Shown in pieces: positions 25,556 to 34,174 of a stretch of DNA of 64,000 bases (within the stretch, counting starts at the first letter, position 1; each line of letters begins with the position of its first letter). The stretch lies in contig CAWDUX010000003.1 of assembly GCA_963805605.1 (NCBI GenBank), positions 248,001 through 312,000 of the forward strand, given 5' to 3'. A model generated the notes under the pieces. It had not been told where the DNA came from. It saw only the letters and a program-made list of their open reading frames with translations, and did no database searches. Source of the DNA: Actinocatenispora sp963805605. Lineage in GTDB: Bacteria > Actinomycetota > Actinomycetes > Mycobacteriales > Micromonosporaceae. The translations under genes and the position numbers were made by a program.

Positions 25556-27366
25556 GCGTGGCGAACGCATCCGTCGAACCCGACCGGGACGCCGGGACCT
25601 GGCGCACCCTGCGGCAGGGCATCTCCCTGTCCCCGGAACTGCGGGCCGGGCTGCCCGGCACCCTGCTGTTGGCGCTCTTCTCCACACTGGGCAAGGTCGC
25701 GGTACCGGTCGCCGTGCAGCAGGCACTCGACAGCGGCATCCAGGGCGACGGCGGCCCGGACCTGTCGCGGGTCGCGTTGATCTGCGTGGTCACCACCGCG
25801 CTGCTGGCCGTCACCGTCAGCTGCACGTACCTGATGAACTACCGGTTGTACCGCAGCACCGAGACCGCGCTGGCCGCCCTGCGTACCCGCACCTTCCGGC
25901 ACGTACACGACCTGTCGGTACTGCACCAGCAGGAGCAGCGGCGCGGCACCCTGGTCAGCCGGGTCACCTCCGACATCGACCAGATCAGCCGGTTCCTGCA
26001 GTACAGCGGAGTCAGCCTCGTGGTCAACGCCGGGCAGTTGCTGGTGGCCACGGTGGTCATGCTGGCCTACTCCTGGCAGCTGGCGGTTCTGGTCTATCTC
26101 GTCTTCACCCCGCTGGCGGTGGCGATGCCGCGGCTGCAGCGCTGGCAGCAGACCGCGTACCGGCAGGTCCGGGAGAAGGTCGGCACCCTCTATGGCGCGG
26201 TGGCCGAGAGTGTTGTCGGCGCACCGGTGATCCGGGCGTACGGCGTGGCCGGCCGCACCCGGGCGCGGCTGTCCACCGCGGTCGAGGACTACCGGCTCGG
26301 CCAGTACCGGGCGCAGAAACGCAGCGTCATCACCACCATCACCGGCGAGGGTGCGTCCGGTCTGGCCAACACGGCCGTCATCGTGGTGGGCATTCTGCTG
26401 GGGGCCGGTGCTGGTCGGGCGCTGGGCGTGACCGGCGGCCTGAGCGTCGGCGAGCTGACCGCCTTCCTCTTTCTGGTGGCGTTGTTCATCCAGCCGATCC
26501 AGGTGTTCACCGAGACTCTCAGCGAGGCGCAGAACGCGGTCGCGGGTTGGCGTAGGGTGCTGGACATCCTGGGCACCGCACCCGACGTCGCTGATCCCGG
26601 CCCGAATGGTGCGGTCCCACCGGTCGGGGCACTGTCGGTGTCCTTCACCGGGGTGGGTTTCGCCTATCCGGGCGGTCCGGACGTGCTGACCGGTATCGAC
26701 GTGCAGCTCGCACCCGGCTCCGCGGTGGCGGTGGTGGGGGAGACTGGCAGCGGCAAGACCACCTTCGCGAAACTGTTGACCCGGCTGATGGACCCGGGCC
26801 GCGGCGCGGTGCTGCTGTCCGGGGTGGCCCTGGACACCGTGCCGTTCGTCGAGCTGCGACGGCGGGTGGTGCTGGTTCCGCAGGACGGCTTCCTGTTCGA
26901 CAGCACAGTGGGGCGCAATGTCGCGTTCGCCCGACCTGACCTGACCGAAGCCGAGTTGATCCAGGCGTTCGACGAACTCGGTCTGGCTGACTGGTTGGCC
27001 AGCATGCCGCGTGGCCTGGACACCCCGGTGGGGGAGCGCGGTGACTACCTGTCGGTCGGTGAGCGGCAGTTGATCGCGCTGGTCCGGGCCGCAGTGACCG
27101 GGCCGGACCTGCTGGTTCTGGACGAGGCCACCAGCGCCGTCGACCCGGCGACCGAGCTGCGGCTGCAACGTGCACTGGACGTGGTGGCCCGTGGCCGCAC
27201 CACGGTGACGATCGCACACCGGCTGTCCACCGCAGAGTCCGCCGACGAGGTGCTCGTCTTCGACGCCGGCCGGATCGTGCAGCGCGGCCCGCACACCCAA
27301 CTGGTCAGCCAGGCCGACTCGGTGTACGCGCGGCTCTACGCATCCTGGTTGGAACAGACCCGCTGA
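25552..27366 (+). CDS. ABC exporter half-transporter 2 (catalytic NBD)
   Basis: 604 aa with six membrane segments and one ATP-binding domain. Walker A GETGSGKTT, LLVLDEATSAVDP with the catalytic Glu, and IAHRLST with the H-loop His are canonical. The signature is LSVGERQ instead of LSGGQ. Combined with the preceding gene this gives one consensus composite ATP site (this Walker A/B/H with the partner's LSGGQ) and one degenerate site, the pattern of asymmetric heterodimeric exporters such as TM287/288. It is a multidrug- or peptide-type exporter by family only. Confidence 0.88.
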   Translation: MSVANASVEPDRDAGTWRTLRQGISLSPELRAGLPGTLLLALFSTLGKVAVPVAVQQALDSGIQGDGGPDLSRVALICVVTTALLAVTVSCTYLMNYRLYRSTETALAALRTRTFRHVHDLSVLHQQEQRRGTLVSRVTSDIDQISRFLQYSGVSLVVNAGQLLVATVVMLAYSWQLAVLVYLVFTPLAVAMPRLQRWQQTAYRQVREKVGTLYGAVAESVVGAPVIRAYGVAGRTRARLSTAVEDYRLGQYRAQKRSVITTITGEGASGLANTAVIVVGILLGAGAGRALGVTGGLSVGELTAFLFLVALFIQPIQVFTETLSEAQNAVAGWRRVLDILGTAPDVADPGPNGAVPPVGALSVSFTGVGFAYPGGPDVLTGIDVQLAPGSAVAVVGETGSGKTTFAKLLTRLMDPGRGAVLLSGVALDTVPFVELRRRVVLVPQDGFLFDSTVGRNVAFARPDLTEAELIQAFDELGLADWLASMPRGLDTPVGERGDYLSVGERQLIALVRAAVTGPDLLVLDEATSAVDPATELRLQRALDVVARGRTTVTIAHRLSTAESADEVLVFDAGRIVQRGPHTQLVSQADSVYARLYASWLEQTR

Positions 27367-27379
27367 CCGCAGGGCCGGA

Positions 27380-27991
27380 TCAGGGCGCGCCGTCGGGTGC
27401 CGGGTCCGGCAGGTCGGCGGTGAGGTACCGCTGGATTGTCGGCCCGATCAGCGCCACGACGCGGGCGGCCGGCAGGCTGGCCAACGGCTCCACCCGTACC
27501 ACGTAGCGTGCCATCGCCAGCCCCATCAACTGGCTGGCGATCAGCGACCCCCGCAGCTCGCTCTCCGGGCGGTCCAGTTCGCGCAGCGCGCGCCGCAGTA
27601 TCTGGCTGGTCAAGAACTCCCGGAACAGTCGTCTGCTCTGTTCGTGGCTGAGCGCGCTGCCCAGCAGCGCCACCGCGGCCGGCCCGGCGGGGCCGTCCCA
27701 GACCGACAGGAATGTCGCGACCAGCCGGGTTCCGAAGCCCTCCAGCCCTCCTGCCAGCAACCTGGGTAGCACCCGCGCCGGGTTGACCGGTACCCGTAGC
27801 GCGGCGACGAACAGCTCGTCCTTGGCGCCGAAGTAGTGGTGCACCAATGCCGGATCCACTCCGGCGGCGGCGGCGATGGCACGGACCGTGGCCCGGTCGA
27901 ACCCCCGTTCGCCGAAGACGGTACGGGCCGCGGCCAGGATCGTCTCCCGGGTGTCCGGCTGCCCGGGGCGCCGGCCCCGGCGGGTGGTCAC
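27380..27991 (-). CDS. TetR-family regulator of the adjacent ABC operon
   Basis: 203 aa, reverse strand. The HTH spans about 16-60 (ETILAAARTVFGERGFDRAT, then VRAIAAAAGVDPALVHHYFG). The C-terminal ligand domain is not classifiable by eye. Its GTG overlaps the permease stop by 4 bases, so it is third in an ATPase-permease-regulator operon and probably represses it through the palindrome at 29462-29487. Confidence 0.9.
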   Translation of the reverse strand: MTTRRGRRPGQPDTRETILAAARTVFGERGFDRATVRAIAAAAGVDPALVHHYFGAKDELFVAALRVPVNPARVLPRLLAGGLEGFGTRLVATFLSVWDGPAGPAAVALLGSALSHEQSRRLFREFLTSQILRRALRELDRPESELRGSLIASQLMGLAMARYVVRVEPLASLPAARVVALIGPTIQRYLTADLPDPAPDGAP

Positions 27992-28725
27992 CGGGTCCGG
28001 CGCCGCAGGGTCGCGGCGCCGAGTATCAGGGCGGCCAGTGCGCAGCCCAGCACGACGGCCACGTCGCGCCAGGCACCCGTGGTCATCCGCGGATGTGCGC
28101 CGATGTCGATGAGCGCGTCGACCGCGTAGGTGAGTGGCAGTGCCCGGCTGACTGCCTGCAACCAGCCGACCATCTGGTCGCGGGGTACGAACAGACCGCA
28201 GAGCAGCAACTGTGGGAAGACCACCGCGGGCATGAACTGCACGGCCTGGAATTCGGTCGCGGCGAACGCGCTGACGAACAGGCCGAGGGCCATGCCCAGC
28301 ACCGCGTCGGCGACCGCGATACCGACCACCGCCCAGCCACTGCCGGCGGTGTCGAGTCCGAGCAGCCAGTAGGCCAGTCCGACCGCGATGCCGGCCTGCA
28401 GCGCGGCGGCGAGCGCGAACGCCAGGCCGTAGCCGGCCAGCAGGTCCAGCTTGTGCACGGGGGTGGTGAGCAGGCGCTCCAGAGTGCCGCTGGTTCGTTC
28501 GCGCAGCATCGCGACGCTGGTCACCAGGAACATCAGCACGAACGGGAACACGCCCAGCAGGATGACGCCGATCCGGTCGAACACTGCCGGCTGCCCGTCG
28601 AAGACGAAGCGCAGCAGTACGAGCAGGCCGGTGGGTACGACGAGCAGGAGTGCGATGGTCCGCCGGTCGTGGCGGAGCTGGGCGAGGACCCGGACGGCGG
28701 TGTGCAGGGCGATGCGAACCGACAT
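27988..28725 (-). CDS. ABC-2 type transporter permease
   Basis: 245 aa, reverse strand, six membrane segments. The motif TSGTLERLLTTPVHKLDLLAG after the second segment is typical of DrrB/ABC-2 drug permeases. Its ATG shares a base with the stop of the ATPase (TGATG). Together they form a DrrAB-like efflux system under TetR control; substrate unknown. Confidence 0.9.
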   Translation of the reverse strand: MSVRIALHTAVRVLAQLRHDRRTIALLLVVPTGLLVLLRFVFDGQPAVFDRIGVILLGVFPFVLMFLVTSVAMLRERTSGTLERLLTTPVHKLDLLAGYGLAFALAAALQAGIAVGLAYWLLGLDTAGSGWAVVGIAVADAVLGMALGLFVSAFAATEFQAVQFMPAVVFPQLLLCGLFVPRDQMVGWLQAVSRALPLTYAVDALIDIGAHPRMTTGAWRDVAVVLGCALAALILGAATLRRRTR

Positions 28726-29447
28726 CAGGCGGCCTCCGTCCCGGCTTCGTCGACCAGCCGGAGGAAGGCTTCGTCGAGGTCGTCGGTGCCGGTGCGGGCT
28801 CGCAGACCGTCCGGAGTGTCGTCGGCCAGCAGGCGTCCGTCCCGCAGTAGCAGCACCCGACCGCAGCGGTTGGCCTCGTCCATCACGTGGCTGGACACCA
28901 GCAGGCTCACCCCGCCGGCGGCCAGGTCGGCGAAGCGTTGCCACAGGTCGCGGCGCAGCGCCGGATCCTGTCCGACGGTTGGTTCGTCGAGTACGAGCAG
29001 TTGGGGGTCGGACAGCAGCGCGCAGGCCAGTGAGGCACGTGCGCGCTGACCGCCGGACAGGGTGGCGACGAGCTGCCCGGCTGCGCCGCCGAGCCCGACA
29101 TCGGTGACCGCCTGGTCGGCGGCCTGTCGTGACTGGCCCTGTACGGCGGCGAAGTAGCGGGCGTTTTCCCGGACGGTGAGGTCCGGGTAGACCGATGGAG
29201 CCTGGGTGACGTAGCCGACGCTGTGGCGCAGGTCGGGGCTGCCGGCGGGTCGGCCGAGCACCTGTACGGTGCCGGTGGTGACCCGCTGGACCCCCACGAC
29301 GGATCGCATCAGGGTGGTCTTGCCGCTGCCGCTCGGTCCGATCAGTCCGGTGACGGTGCCGGTCGGCACGGTGAAGTGAAGGTCGTGCAGCACGATGCGT
29401 CGGCCGCGGGTGACCCGTAGCTCGGCGACGTCGATGGCCGGGTCCAT
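28725..29447 (-). CDS. ABC transporter ATP-binding protein (DrrA-like)
   Basis: 240 aa, reverse strand. Walker A GPSGSGKTT, Q-loop YVTQAPSVYPDLT, signature LSGGQRAR, Walker B LLVLDEPT and H-loop SSHVMDEA are all canonical. The ATG at 29447 has GGGAGG 7 bases upstream. A longer frame from 29570 would cover the operator and promoter and is rejected. First gene of the operon ATPase-permease-tetR. Confidence 0.92.
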   Translation of the reverse strand: MDPAIDVAELRVTRGRRIVLHDLHFTVPTGTVTGLIGPSGSGKTTLMRSVVGVQRVTTGTVQVLGRPAGSPDLRHSVGYVTQAPSVYPDLTVRENARYFAAVQGQSRQAADQAVTDVGLGGAAGQLVATLSGGQRARASLACALLSDPQLLVLDEPTVGQDPALRRDLWQRFADLAAGGVSLLVSSHVMDEANRCGRVLLLRDGRLLADDTPDGLRARTGTDDLDEAFLRLVDEAGTEAA

Positions 29448-29461
29448 CGGGCACCTCCCAG

Positions 29462-29493
29462 ACGAATTCATCAACTGATGAATTCGTAGCATA
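29462..29493 (-). promoter_or_regulatory. Promoter and perfect 26-bp TetR operator of the ABC operon
   Basis: Arms ACGAATTCATCA (29462-29473) and TGATGAATTCGT (29476-29487) form a perfect palindrome with a 2-base centre. On the reverse strand a -10 box TATGCT (29493-29488) abuts it, with TGTCGT (29516-29511) 17 bases further upstream as a -35. The predicted start point falls inside the palindrome, so bound TetR would block initiation. Confidence 0.82.
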
Positions 29494-29543
29494 GACGGCT
29501 CCCGGCGGGGACGACAGGCCCACCCGTACGCGGGCGGACAGAA

Positions 29544-29584
29544 GCCGGGGGCGGCAGGTGCTCCGAGCACCTGCCGCCCCCGGC
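29544..29584 (-). terminator. Long perfect hairpin after the acidic-protein genes
   Basis: Two 20-base arms (29544-29563 and 29565-29584) pair perfectly around a single base. It begins 11 bases after the stop of the reverse-strand gene ending at 29595. No long T-tract follows, as is common for actinobacterial terminators. It separates that transcript from the ABC operon promoter. Confidence 0.78.
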
Positions 29585-29594
29585 GGGAGAGCTG

Positions 29595-30458
29595 TCAGAG
29601 ACTACCGAGTGTGTCCAGCAGTTTCCGGTAGCGCCGCATCTGCTGACGGAGCTCCTCGGTGTCCCCGGAGTGCTCGCCGCCTGCATGCAACGTCTCGGTC
29701 ACCGCCTGTAGGGCAGAGGTGGCCAGGCCGCGGCCGGTCGACACCGCCGCCGCTGGATCGTCCACAAAGGATACCTGGGCGTCCCGCCACCGCTGGTCGA
29801 TGTCCGCCCGGTGCTCGGCCGGCCACAACTGTTGGGCAGTCGCAGAACCGTCCGCCGCACCGGACGCGGCGGCCACTTCGGCCCGGCCGTCGGCATCGGG
29901 TCTGGCCGTCGAGGACTGGTAGGTGGTCGATTCCGGCACCGCCGCGACACCGGGCGCTGTTGGCTCGCCCTCGTCCTGCCCGACCGCTCGTCCCGGCTCC
30001 GCCGGCTCACCGGGACGCTCTCCACCGACCACACCTTCCAGGGTGTGCTCCCGGTGCGGTGTTCCGTCGTCGAACAGCTCGTCCCGCTGTCCCTCCTGCG
30101 GTTCGGCGGCGGCGTGCTGACCCCCGGCGTGCCGGCCGGACGACTCCAGGTCGTGTTCGTCGCCGGGACTCCGATCGTCGTCGGCGCGCTCGGTGGCGCC
30201 GTCTTCTGCCAGAGTCCCGTCTGGCTGCGCGGGGTCCCCGGTTGGGCGCTCGGTCCGGGCCCCGTCAGTCGGGGCCACCCCGTCGTCGGTGGACCCGTCC
30301 CGGCCGCTACGGCTCCCGTCCTCGTCGAGACTGCGCTCGTCAAGGACCCGTTCGTCGCTGGATTCCTCGGCAGTGTGCTGATCTGCGTGATGCGCCGGCC
30401 GCGCACCTTCGTCGGGCGCGTCGTGGTCGTGATCATGCGGTGGTGAAACGTGGGTCAC
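29595..30458 (-). CDS. Acidic low-complexity protein with a C-terminal module shared with its neighbour
   Basis: 287 aa, reverse strand, GTG start behind GAAGGAG. Residues 1-200 are rich in Asp, Glu, Gly, Pro and His and probably disordered; there is no signal peptide or membrane segment. The last 85 residues contain WRDAQVSFVDDPAAAVSTG and EELRQQMRRYRKLLDTL, which parallel blocks in the upstream gene. Hence the two are related by a shared domain. Function unknown. Confidence 0.75.
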   Translation of the reverse strand: MTHVSPPHDHDHDAPDEGARPAHHADQHTAEESSDERVLDERSLDEDGSRSGRDGSTDDGVAPTDGARTERPTGDPAQPDGTLAEDGATERADDDRSPGDEHDLESSGRHAGGQHAAAEPQEGQRDELFDDGTPHREHTLEGVVGGERPGEPAEPGRAVGQDEGEPTAPGVAAVPESTTYQSSTARPDADGRAEVAAASGAADGSATAQQLWPAEHRADIDQRWRDAQVSFVDDPAAAVSTGRGLATSALQAVTETLHAGGEHSGDTEELRQQMRRYRKLLDTLGSL

Positions 30459-30472
30459 GGTAACTCCTTCGG

Positions 30473-31213
30473 TCAGCGCTGGTCGGTGGAGCGCGTGGCG
30501 GGTCCGGTGCCGTCACGCAACCCGGCGTCCGCGTGCTCGATCGCCGCTTCCCGGGGCGCCCTGTGCTCAGCGGCAGTGTCCGGGTCCGCCCGGCGCTCGC
30601 CGGTGGGTGCCGCCTCAGCGGCAGTGGTGCGGCCGTCCCCGCTGTGCGCGTCGTCGGTACGCGCCTTGTCGGTGTGTCCGTTGCCCGTGGGGTCGGCGTC
30701 GAGCAACTCGGCGAACAGTGCCCGGTAGTGCACGACGGCCTGCCGCAGATCCTCGGTACCAAGCTGTTCCTGGTCGTTGTGTAGCCGCAGATCGTGCGCG
30801 GTCCGGTAGTGATCGAGGGCGCCGGCGTGCTGCACCGACAGATCCGCCACCTGCTGGTCGAATCCCTCGGTCGGGTAGCCGCGCGCCGCCATCACCTCAC
30901 TCACCAGGTTGTCGGCGTGGCTCACCGCCTCGGCTGGCGACTCGATGAACTGGGCCTGTACCTCCTGCCAGCGCGCCGCGTAGCGCTGCTGTTCGGCGGC
31001 GGGGATGGGTCGCAGCGAGAACTCCTGGTGCCGGCGCTCCCGACGACGGAGTTCCTTCTCCGCCGACCGCCGGTCACCGGCCTGCTCCACGGCCCGCGTG
31101 TACTCCGGGCCGAACCGTTGCTGCAACTGGCGCCGCCGTAGCAGATAGGCGCCGCTGGCCACGAGCGCCAACAGCACGACGACGATCACGATGAGCGTGA
31201 TGGCTGTGGTCAT
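30473..31213 (-). CDS. Membrane-anchored protein with the same helical module
   Basis: 246 aa, reverse strand. One N-terminal membrane segment (about 4-25) is followed by basic RRRQLQQRFGPEY, then a helical domain with WQEVQAQFIESPAEAVSHA and EDLRQAVVHYRALFAELL. The tail is charged and disordered. FGPEYxRAVEQAGDRRSAE-type sequences are known to me only from uncharacterised bacterial proteins. ATG 31213 follows GGAGGG. The next gene starts 14 bases later, so the two are co-transcribed. Confidence 0.78.
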   Translation of the reverse strand: MTTAITLIVIVVVLLALVASGAYLLRRRQLQQRFGPEYTRAVEQAGDRRSAEKELRRRERRHQEFSLRPIPAAEQQRYAARWQEVQAQFIESPAEAVSHADNLVSEVMAARGYPTEGFDQQVADLSVQHAGALDHYRTAHDLRLHNDQEQLGTEDLRQAVVHYRALFAELLDADPTGNGHTDKARTDDAHSGDGRTTAAEAAPTGERRADPDTAAEHRAPREAAIEHADAGLRDGTGPATRSTDQR

Positions 31214-31345
31214 CCTGCCCTCCATCCAGAGACGCCGAATTGACGCCTGTCGATCGTCGTGATTCCCACTGGACGATCACCGGAAACTTCGCCTCCGGCG
31301 GGTCGCGCAATCATGGCCGGGCCTGGCACAACGGGCCGGCACCCG

Positions 31346-31359
31346 TACCATCCACAGAT
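31346..31359 (+). promoter_or_regulatory. Leaderless promoter of the membrane protein-hisI-trpE group
   Basis: TGGCAC (31324-31329) and TACCAT (31346-31351) are 16 bases apart; the -10 box ends 8 bases before the ATG at 31360, which has no ribosome-binding site. Confidence 0.5.
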
Positions 31360-32223
31360 ATGCCAGGCATGTGGACGTGGGTGGCGCTCGGTCTGCTGAC
31401 CGTGGTCGCGGCCGGCACGGTGGTGGTTCTCGTCGGCCGCAGACGGGCCGGTGTCGGAACCCGCCTGGCGGGCACGCTGATCCTGCTGGTGGCCGGAGCC
31501 GCAGCCGGGTTCGGCGCCGGTACCGGCCCGGCGCCGGTGCGGCTGGTCGCTGGTGCGCTGCTGGGCTACCTGCTCGGACACACCGTCGGCTGGCTGTTCG
31601 ACCGGCAACGCCGACGCGCTCTGCGTGGCACCGCGTTGCCGCGCAAGACGCCTGCGGCGGCCAGGGAGTACCGGCTGCGCACCATACTGCTGCCCGGTGT
31701 CACGGTGGCCGGGCTGGCCACCGGAATCGCCGGGGCCGGTGGCGGGCTGGGCCTACTGGTCCTGGCCGCGCTGGTGGTGCTGCGGCGCGAGTTCGTCGGG
31801 GCCCCGTTGGTGGCGCTGGGCCTTGCCCTGGTGGTGGTCCTGGTGCCGTTGGGGATGCTGCGGGCCCGGGCGATGCGTGAGGTTCGCTTGTGGCTCGACG
31901 ACGAGACCCTGGAGGTGCGCTACCGGGGTCGGGGACAGGACTGGCGGACCGTACGGCTCCCGCTGGCAGCCGTCCGCTCGGTGACCGTCTTCGCCGACCC
32001 GTACGGCCGGAGCAGGCTGCTGCGGGTACGGGCCGGTCGCAGCGGCCAGTTCGAACTCCGGGCGGCGCCCGGTCTGTCCGACCGTGGTGCCGCTGAGACG
32101 TTGCGCCGGGCGAGCCGGGATCTGCTCGGCCGGCCGGGCTGGCGGCCGGCCAGCGGGGTCCGTCCGTACCTCGCCCGGTGGGGCACGCGCCGCTACCGTA
32201 CGGCGGCGCGCGACAATCAGTGA
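31360..32223 (+). CDS. Four-to-six-pass membrane protein preceding hisI
   Basis: 287 aa. Hydrophobic segments lie at about 4-23, 33-50, 55-75, 108-140 and 147-165. The C-terminal half is soluble; VRLWLDDETLEVRYRGRG and WRTVRLPLAAVRSVTVFADP resemble a PH-like beta domain of the kind fused to membrane anchors in bacteria. Function is unknown. Its stop overlaps the hisI start, so it may be co-transcribed with hisI-trpE. An earlier in-frame start at 31240 lies before the promoter and is rejected. Confidence 0.68.
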   Translation: MPGMWTWVALGLLTVVAAGTVVVLVGRRRAGVGTRLAGTLILLVAGAAAGFGAGTGPAPVRLVAGALLGYLLGHTVGWLFDRQRRRALRGTALPRKTPAAAREYRLRTILLPGVTVAGLATGIAGAGGGLGLLVLAALVVLRREFVGAPLVALGLALVVVLVPLGMLRARAMREVRLWLDDETLEVRYRGRGQDWRTVRLPLAAVRSVTVFADPYGRSRLLRVRAGRSGQFELRAAPGLSDRGAAETLRRASRDLLGRPGWRPASGVRPYLARWGTRRYRTAARDNQ

Positions 32224-32648
32224 CTGTGAGCAGTCACCAGCCAGCGCAGCCGGCCCCGCCGACCGGCCTGGATCCGGCGATCCGGGACCGACTCAAACGT
32301 GATCCGGACGGCCTGATCGCCGCCGTGGCCCAGCAGTACGACACCGGTGAGGTGTTGATGGTGGCCTGGATGGACGATGAGGCGTTGCGGCGGACCCTGA
32401 GTACCGGTCGGGCAACGTACTGGTCGCGTAGCCGTCAGGAATACTGGGCCAAGGGCGATACATCTGGACATGTGCAGCATGTCCGCTCGGTGGCGCTGGA
32501 CTGTGACGGTGACGCCGTACTGGTCCGGGTGGACCAGATCGGCCCGGCCTGCCACACCGGTACCCGAAGCTGTTTCGACGGGCGTGGCCTGCCGGTGGAT
32601 GCCCCGGTGGCGCAGGACGTGCAGAACATCGAGAGGGGCCGGTCGTGA
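32220..32648 (+). CDS. hisI: Phosphoribosyl-AMP cyclohydrolase
   Basis: 142 aa, monofunctional and without the HisE domain. VAWMDDEALRRTLSTGRATYW, WAKGDTSGHVQ and VALDCDGDAVLVRV with the later ACHTGTRSCF supply the Zn/Mg ligands of the family. GTG 32220 overlaps the previous stop (GTGA); GTG 32226 is an alternative. Being placed with trpE rather than in the his operon is usual in actinobacteria and ties histidine and tryptophan pathways in one transcript. Confidence 0.94.
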   Translation: MTVSSHQPAQPAPPTGLDPAIRDRLKRDPDGLIAAVAQQYDTGEVLMVAWMDDEALRRTLSTGRATYWSRSRQEYWAKGDTSGHVQHVRSVALDCDGDAVLVRVDQIGPACHTGTRSCFDGRGLPVDAPVAQDVQNIERGRS

Positions 32649-34174
32649 CCAGCGGAACCGTGACACCCGACCAGCGCGCGTTCGCCGAGCTGGCCCGCCG
32701 TCGGCGGGTGGTACCGGTGACCCGACGGCTGCTGGCCGACTGCGAGACCCCGGTGGGCATCTACCGGAAGCTGGCCGGCGGACCGGGCACCTTCCTGCTG
32801 GAGTCCGCGGAGGCGGCCGGCACCTGGTCGCGCTACTCGTTCATCGGCGTACGCAGCACCGCCACGTTGACCTGTGTGGACGGTCAGGCCCACTGGGTCG
32901 GGGAGCCACCACAGGGTGTTCCGGTGGACGGTGACCCGCTGGTGGCGCTGACCGCCACGGTCGAGGCGCTGTCCTCGCCGCCGGTACCGGGGCTGCCGCC
33001 GCTGACCGGCGGGCTGGTCGGTTTCGTCGGCTACGACGCGGTCCGTCGGTTCGAGAAGCTGCCCGAACTGGCCGCCGACGAACTGGGCTTCCCCGACCTG
33101 GGGTTCCTGCTGGCCACCGATCTGGCCGTACTGGACCACGTGGACGGTTCGGTGCTGCTGATCGCCAACGCGGTGCTGCCCCCGGCCGCCAACGAGGATG
33201 ACCTGCACGCCGCCTACCACCACGCGGTAGGGCGGCTGGACGCGATGACCACGGCGTTGTCGCGACCGAATCCCCCGATGGTGTCGACTGTGGAGCGGAT
33301 GCCGGCCGAGCACGTGGTCGGCCGTACCCCGCAGGGCGGCTACCAGAAGGCGGTGGAGGTGGCCAAGGATGCCATCCGGGCCGGTGAGTGCTTCCAGATC
33401 GTGCCGTCCCAACGCTTCGAGGTGCAGACCGACGTCGACTCGCTGGACGTCTACCGGGTGCTGCGGGCCACCAACCCCAGCCCGTACATGTATCTGCTGC
33501 GTTTCGGGGCACTGGACGGAGCCGGTGGCCATGCCTTCGACATCGTCGGCTCCAGCCCGGAGGTACACGTCAAGGTGACCGGGCGGCGCGCGTTGATGCA
33601 CCCGATCGCCGGCACCCGTCCCCGCGGCACGACCCCGGAGGAGGAACGGCGGTTGGCCACCGACCTGCTCACCGACCCCAAGGAACGGGCCGAGCACGTG
33701 ATGCTGGTCGACCTGTCCCGCAACGACCTCGGCCGGGTGTGCGTACCGGGCAGTGTGGACGTACCGGAGTTCATGACGATCGAGCGCTACAGTCACGTCA
33801 TGCACATCGTGTCCACTGTGGTCGGTGAACTGGCCGAGGGATGTAGCGCGTTCGATGCGCTGCGCGCCACCTTCCCGGCCGGTACGTTGTCGGGCGCGCC
33901 GAAGGTCCGGGCGATGGAGATCATCGAGGAACTGGAGCCGGTACGCCGCGGCCTGTACGGCGGCACCGTCGGCTATCTGGATTTCGCCGGGGACCTGGAC
34001 ATGGCGATCGCCATCCGCACCGCGCTGATCCGGGACGGCCGGGCCTATGTACAGGCGGGCGCCGGTATCGTCGCTGATTCCGATCCCGACGCCGAGGATG
34101 CCGAGACCCGGACCAAGTCGGCCGCGGTGCTCTCGGCGATAGCGTCCGCCGAGACGATGCGGCAGGCACGCTGA
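32645..34174 (+). CDS. trpE: Anthranilate synthase component I
   Basis: 509 aa. It converts chorismate and ammonia to anthranilate. FLLESAEAAGTWSRYSFIG at the N-terminus is the tryptophan-binding feedback site; the chorismate-binding part contains IRAGECFQIVPSQRF, LMHPIAGTRPRG, LVDLSRNDLGRV and GTLSGAPKVRAMEIIEELEP. It overlaps hisI by GTGA. No trpG glutaminase gene lies beside it, so TrpG must be encoded elsewhere. Confidence 0.96.
   Translation: MTSGTVTPDQRAFAELARRRRVVPVTRRLLADCETPVGIYRKLAGGPGTFLLESAEAAGTWSRYSFIGVRSTATLTCVDGQAHWVGEPPQGVPVDGDPLVALTATVEALSSPPVPGLPPLTGGLVGFVGYDAVRRFEKLPELAADELGFPDLGFLLATDLAVLDHVDGSVLLIANAVLPPAANEDDLHAAYHHAVGRLDAMTTALSRPNPPMVSTVERMPAEHVVGRTPQGGYQKAVEVAKDAIRAGECFQIVPSQRFEVQTDVDSLDVYRVLRATNPSPYMYLLRFGALDGAGGHAFDIVGSSPEVHVKVTGRRALMHPIAGTRPRGTTPEEERRLATDLLTDPKERAEHVMLVDLSRNDLGRVCVPGSVDVPEFMTIERYSHVMHIVSTVVGELAEGCSAFDALRATFPAGTLSGAPKVRAMEIIEELEPVRRGLYGGTVGYLDFAGDLDMAIAIRTALIRDGRAYVQAGAGIVADSDPDAEDAETRTKSAAVLSAIASAETMRQAR

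Noticed and set aside
25480..27300. 606-codon reverse-strand open frame over the second ABC exporter gene
   Set aside because: Antisense shadow; the forward frame carries all ABC motifs.
29558..30463. Forward-strand open frame opposite the acidic protein
   Set aside because: Pro/Arg-rich shadow; the reverse-strand gene has a ribosome-binding site and shares a module with its neighbour.
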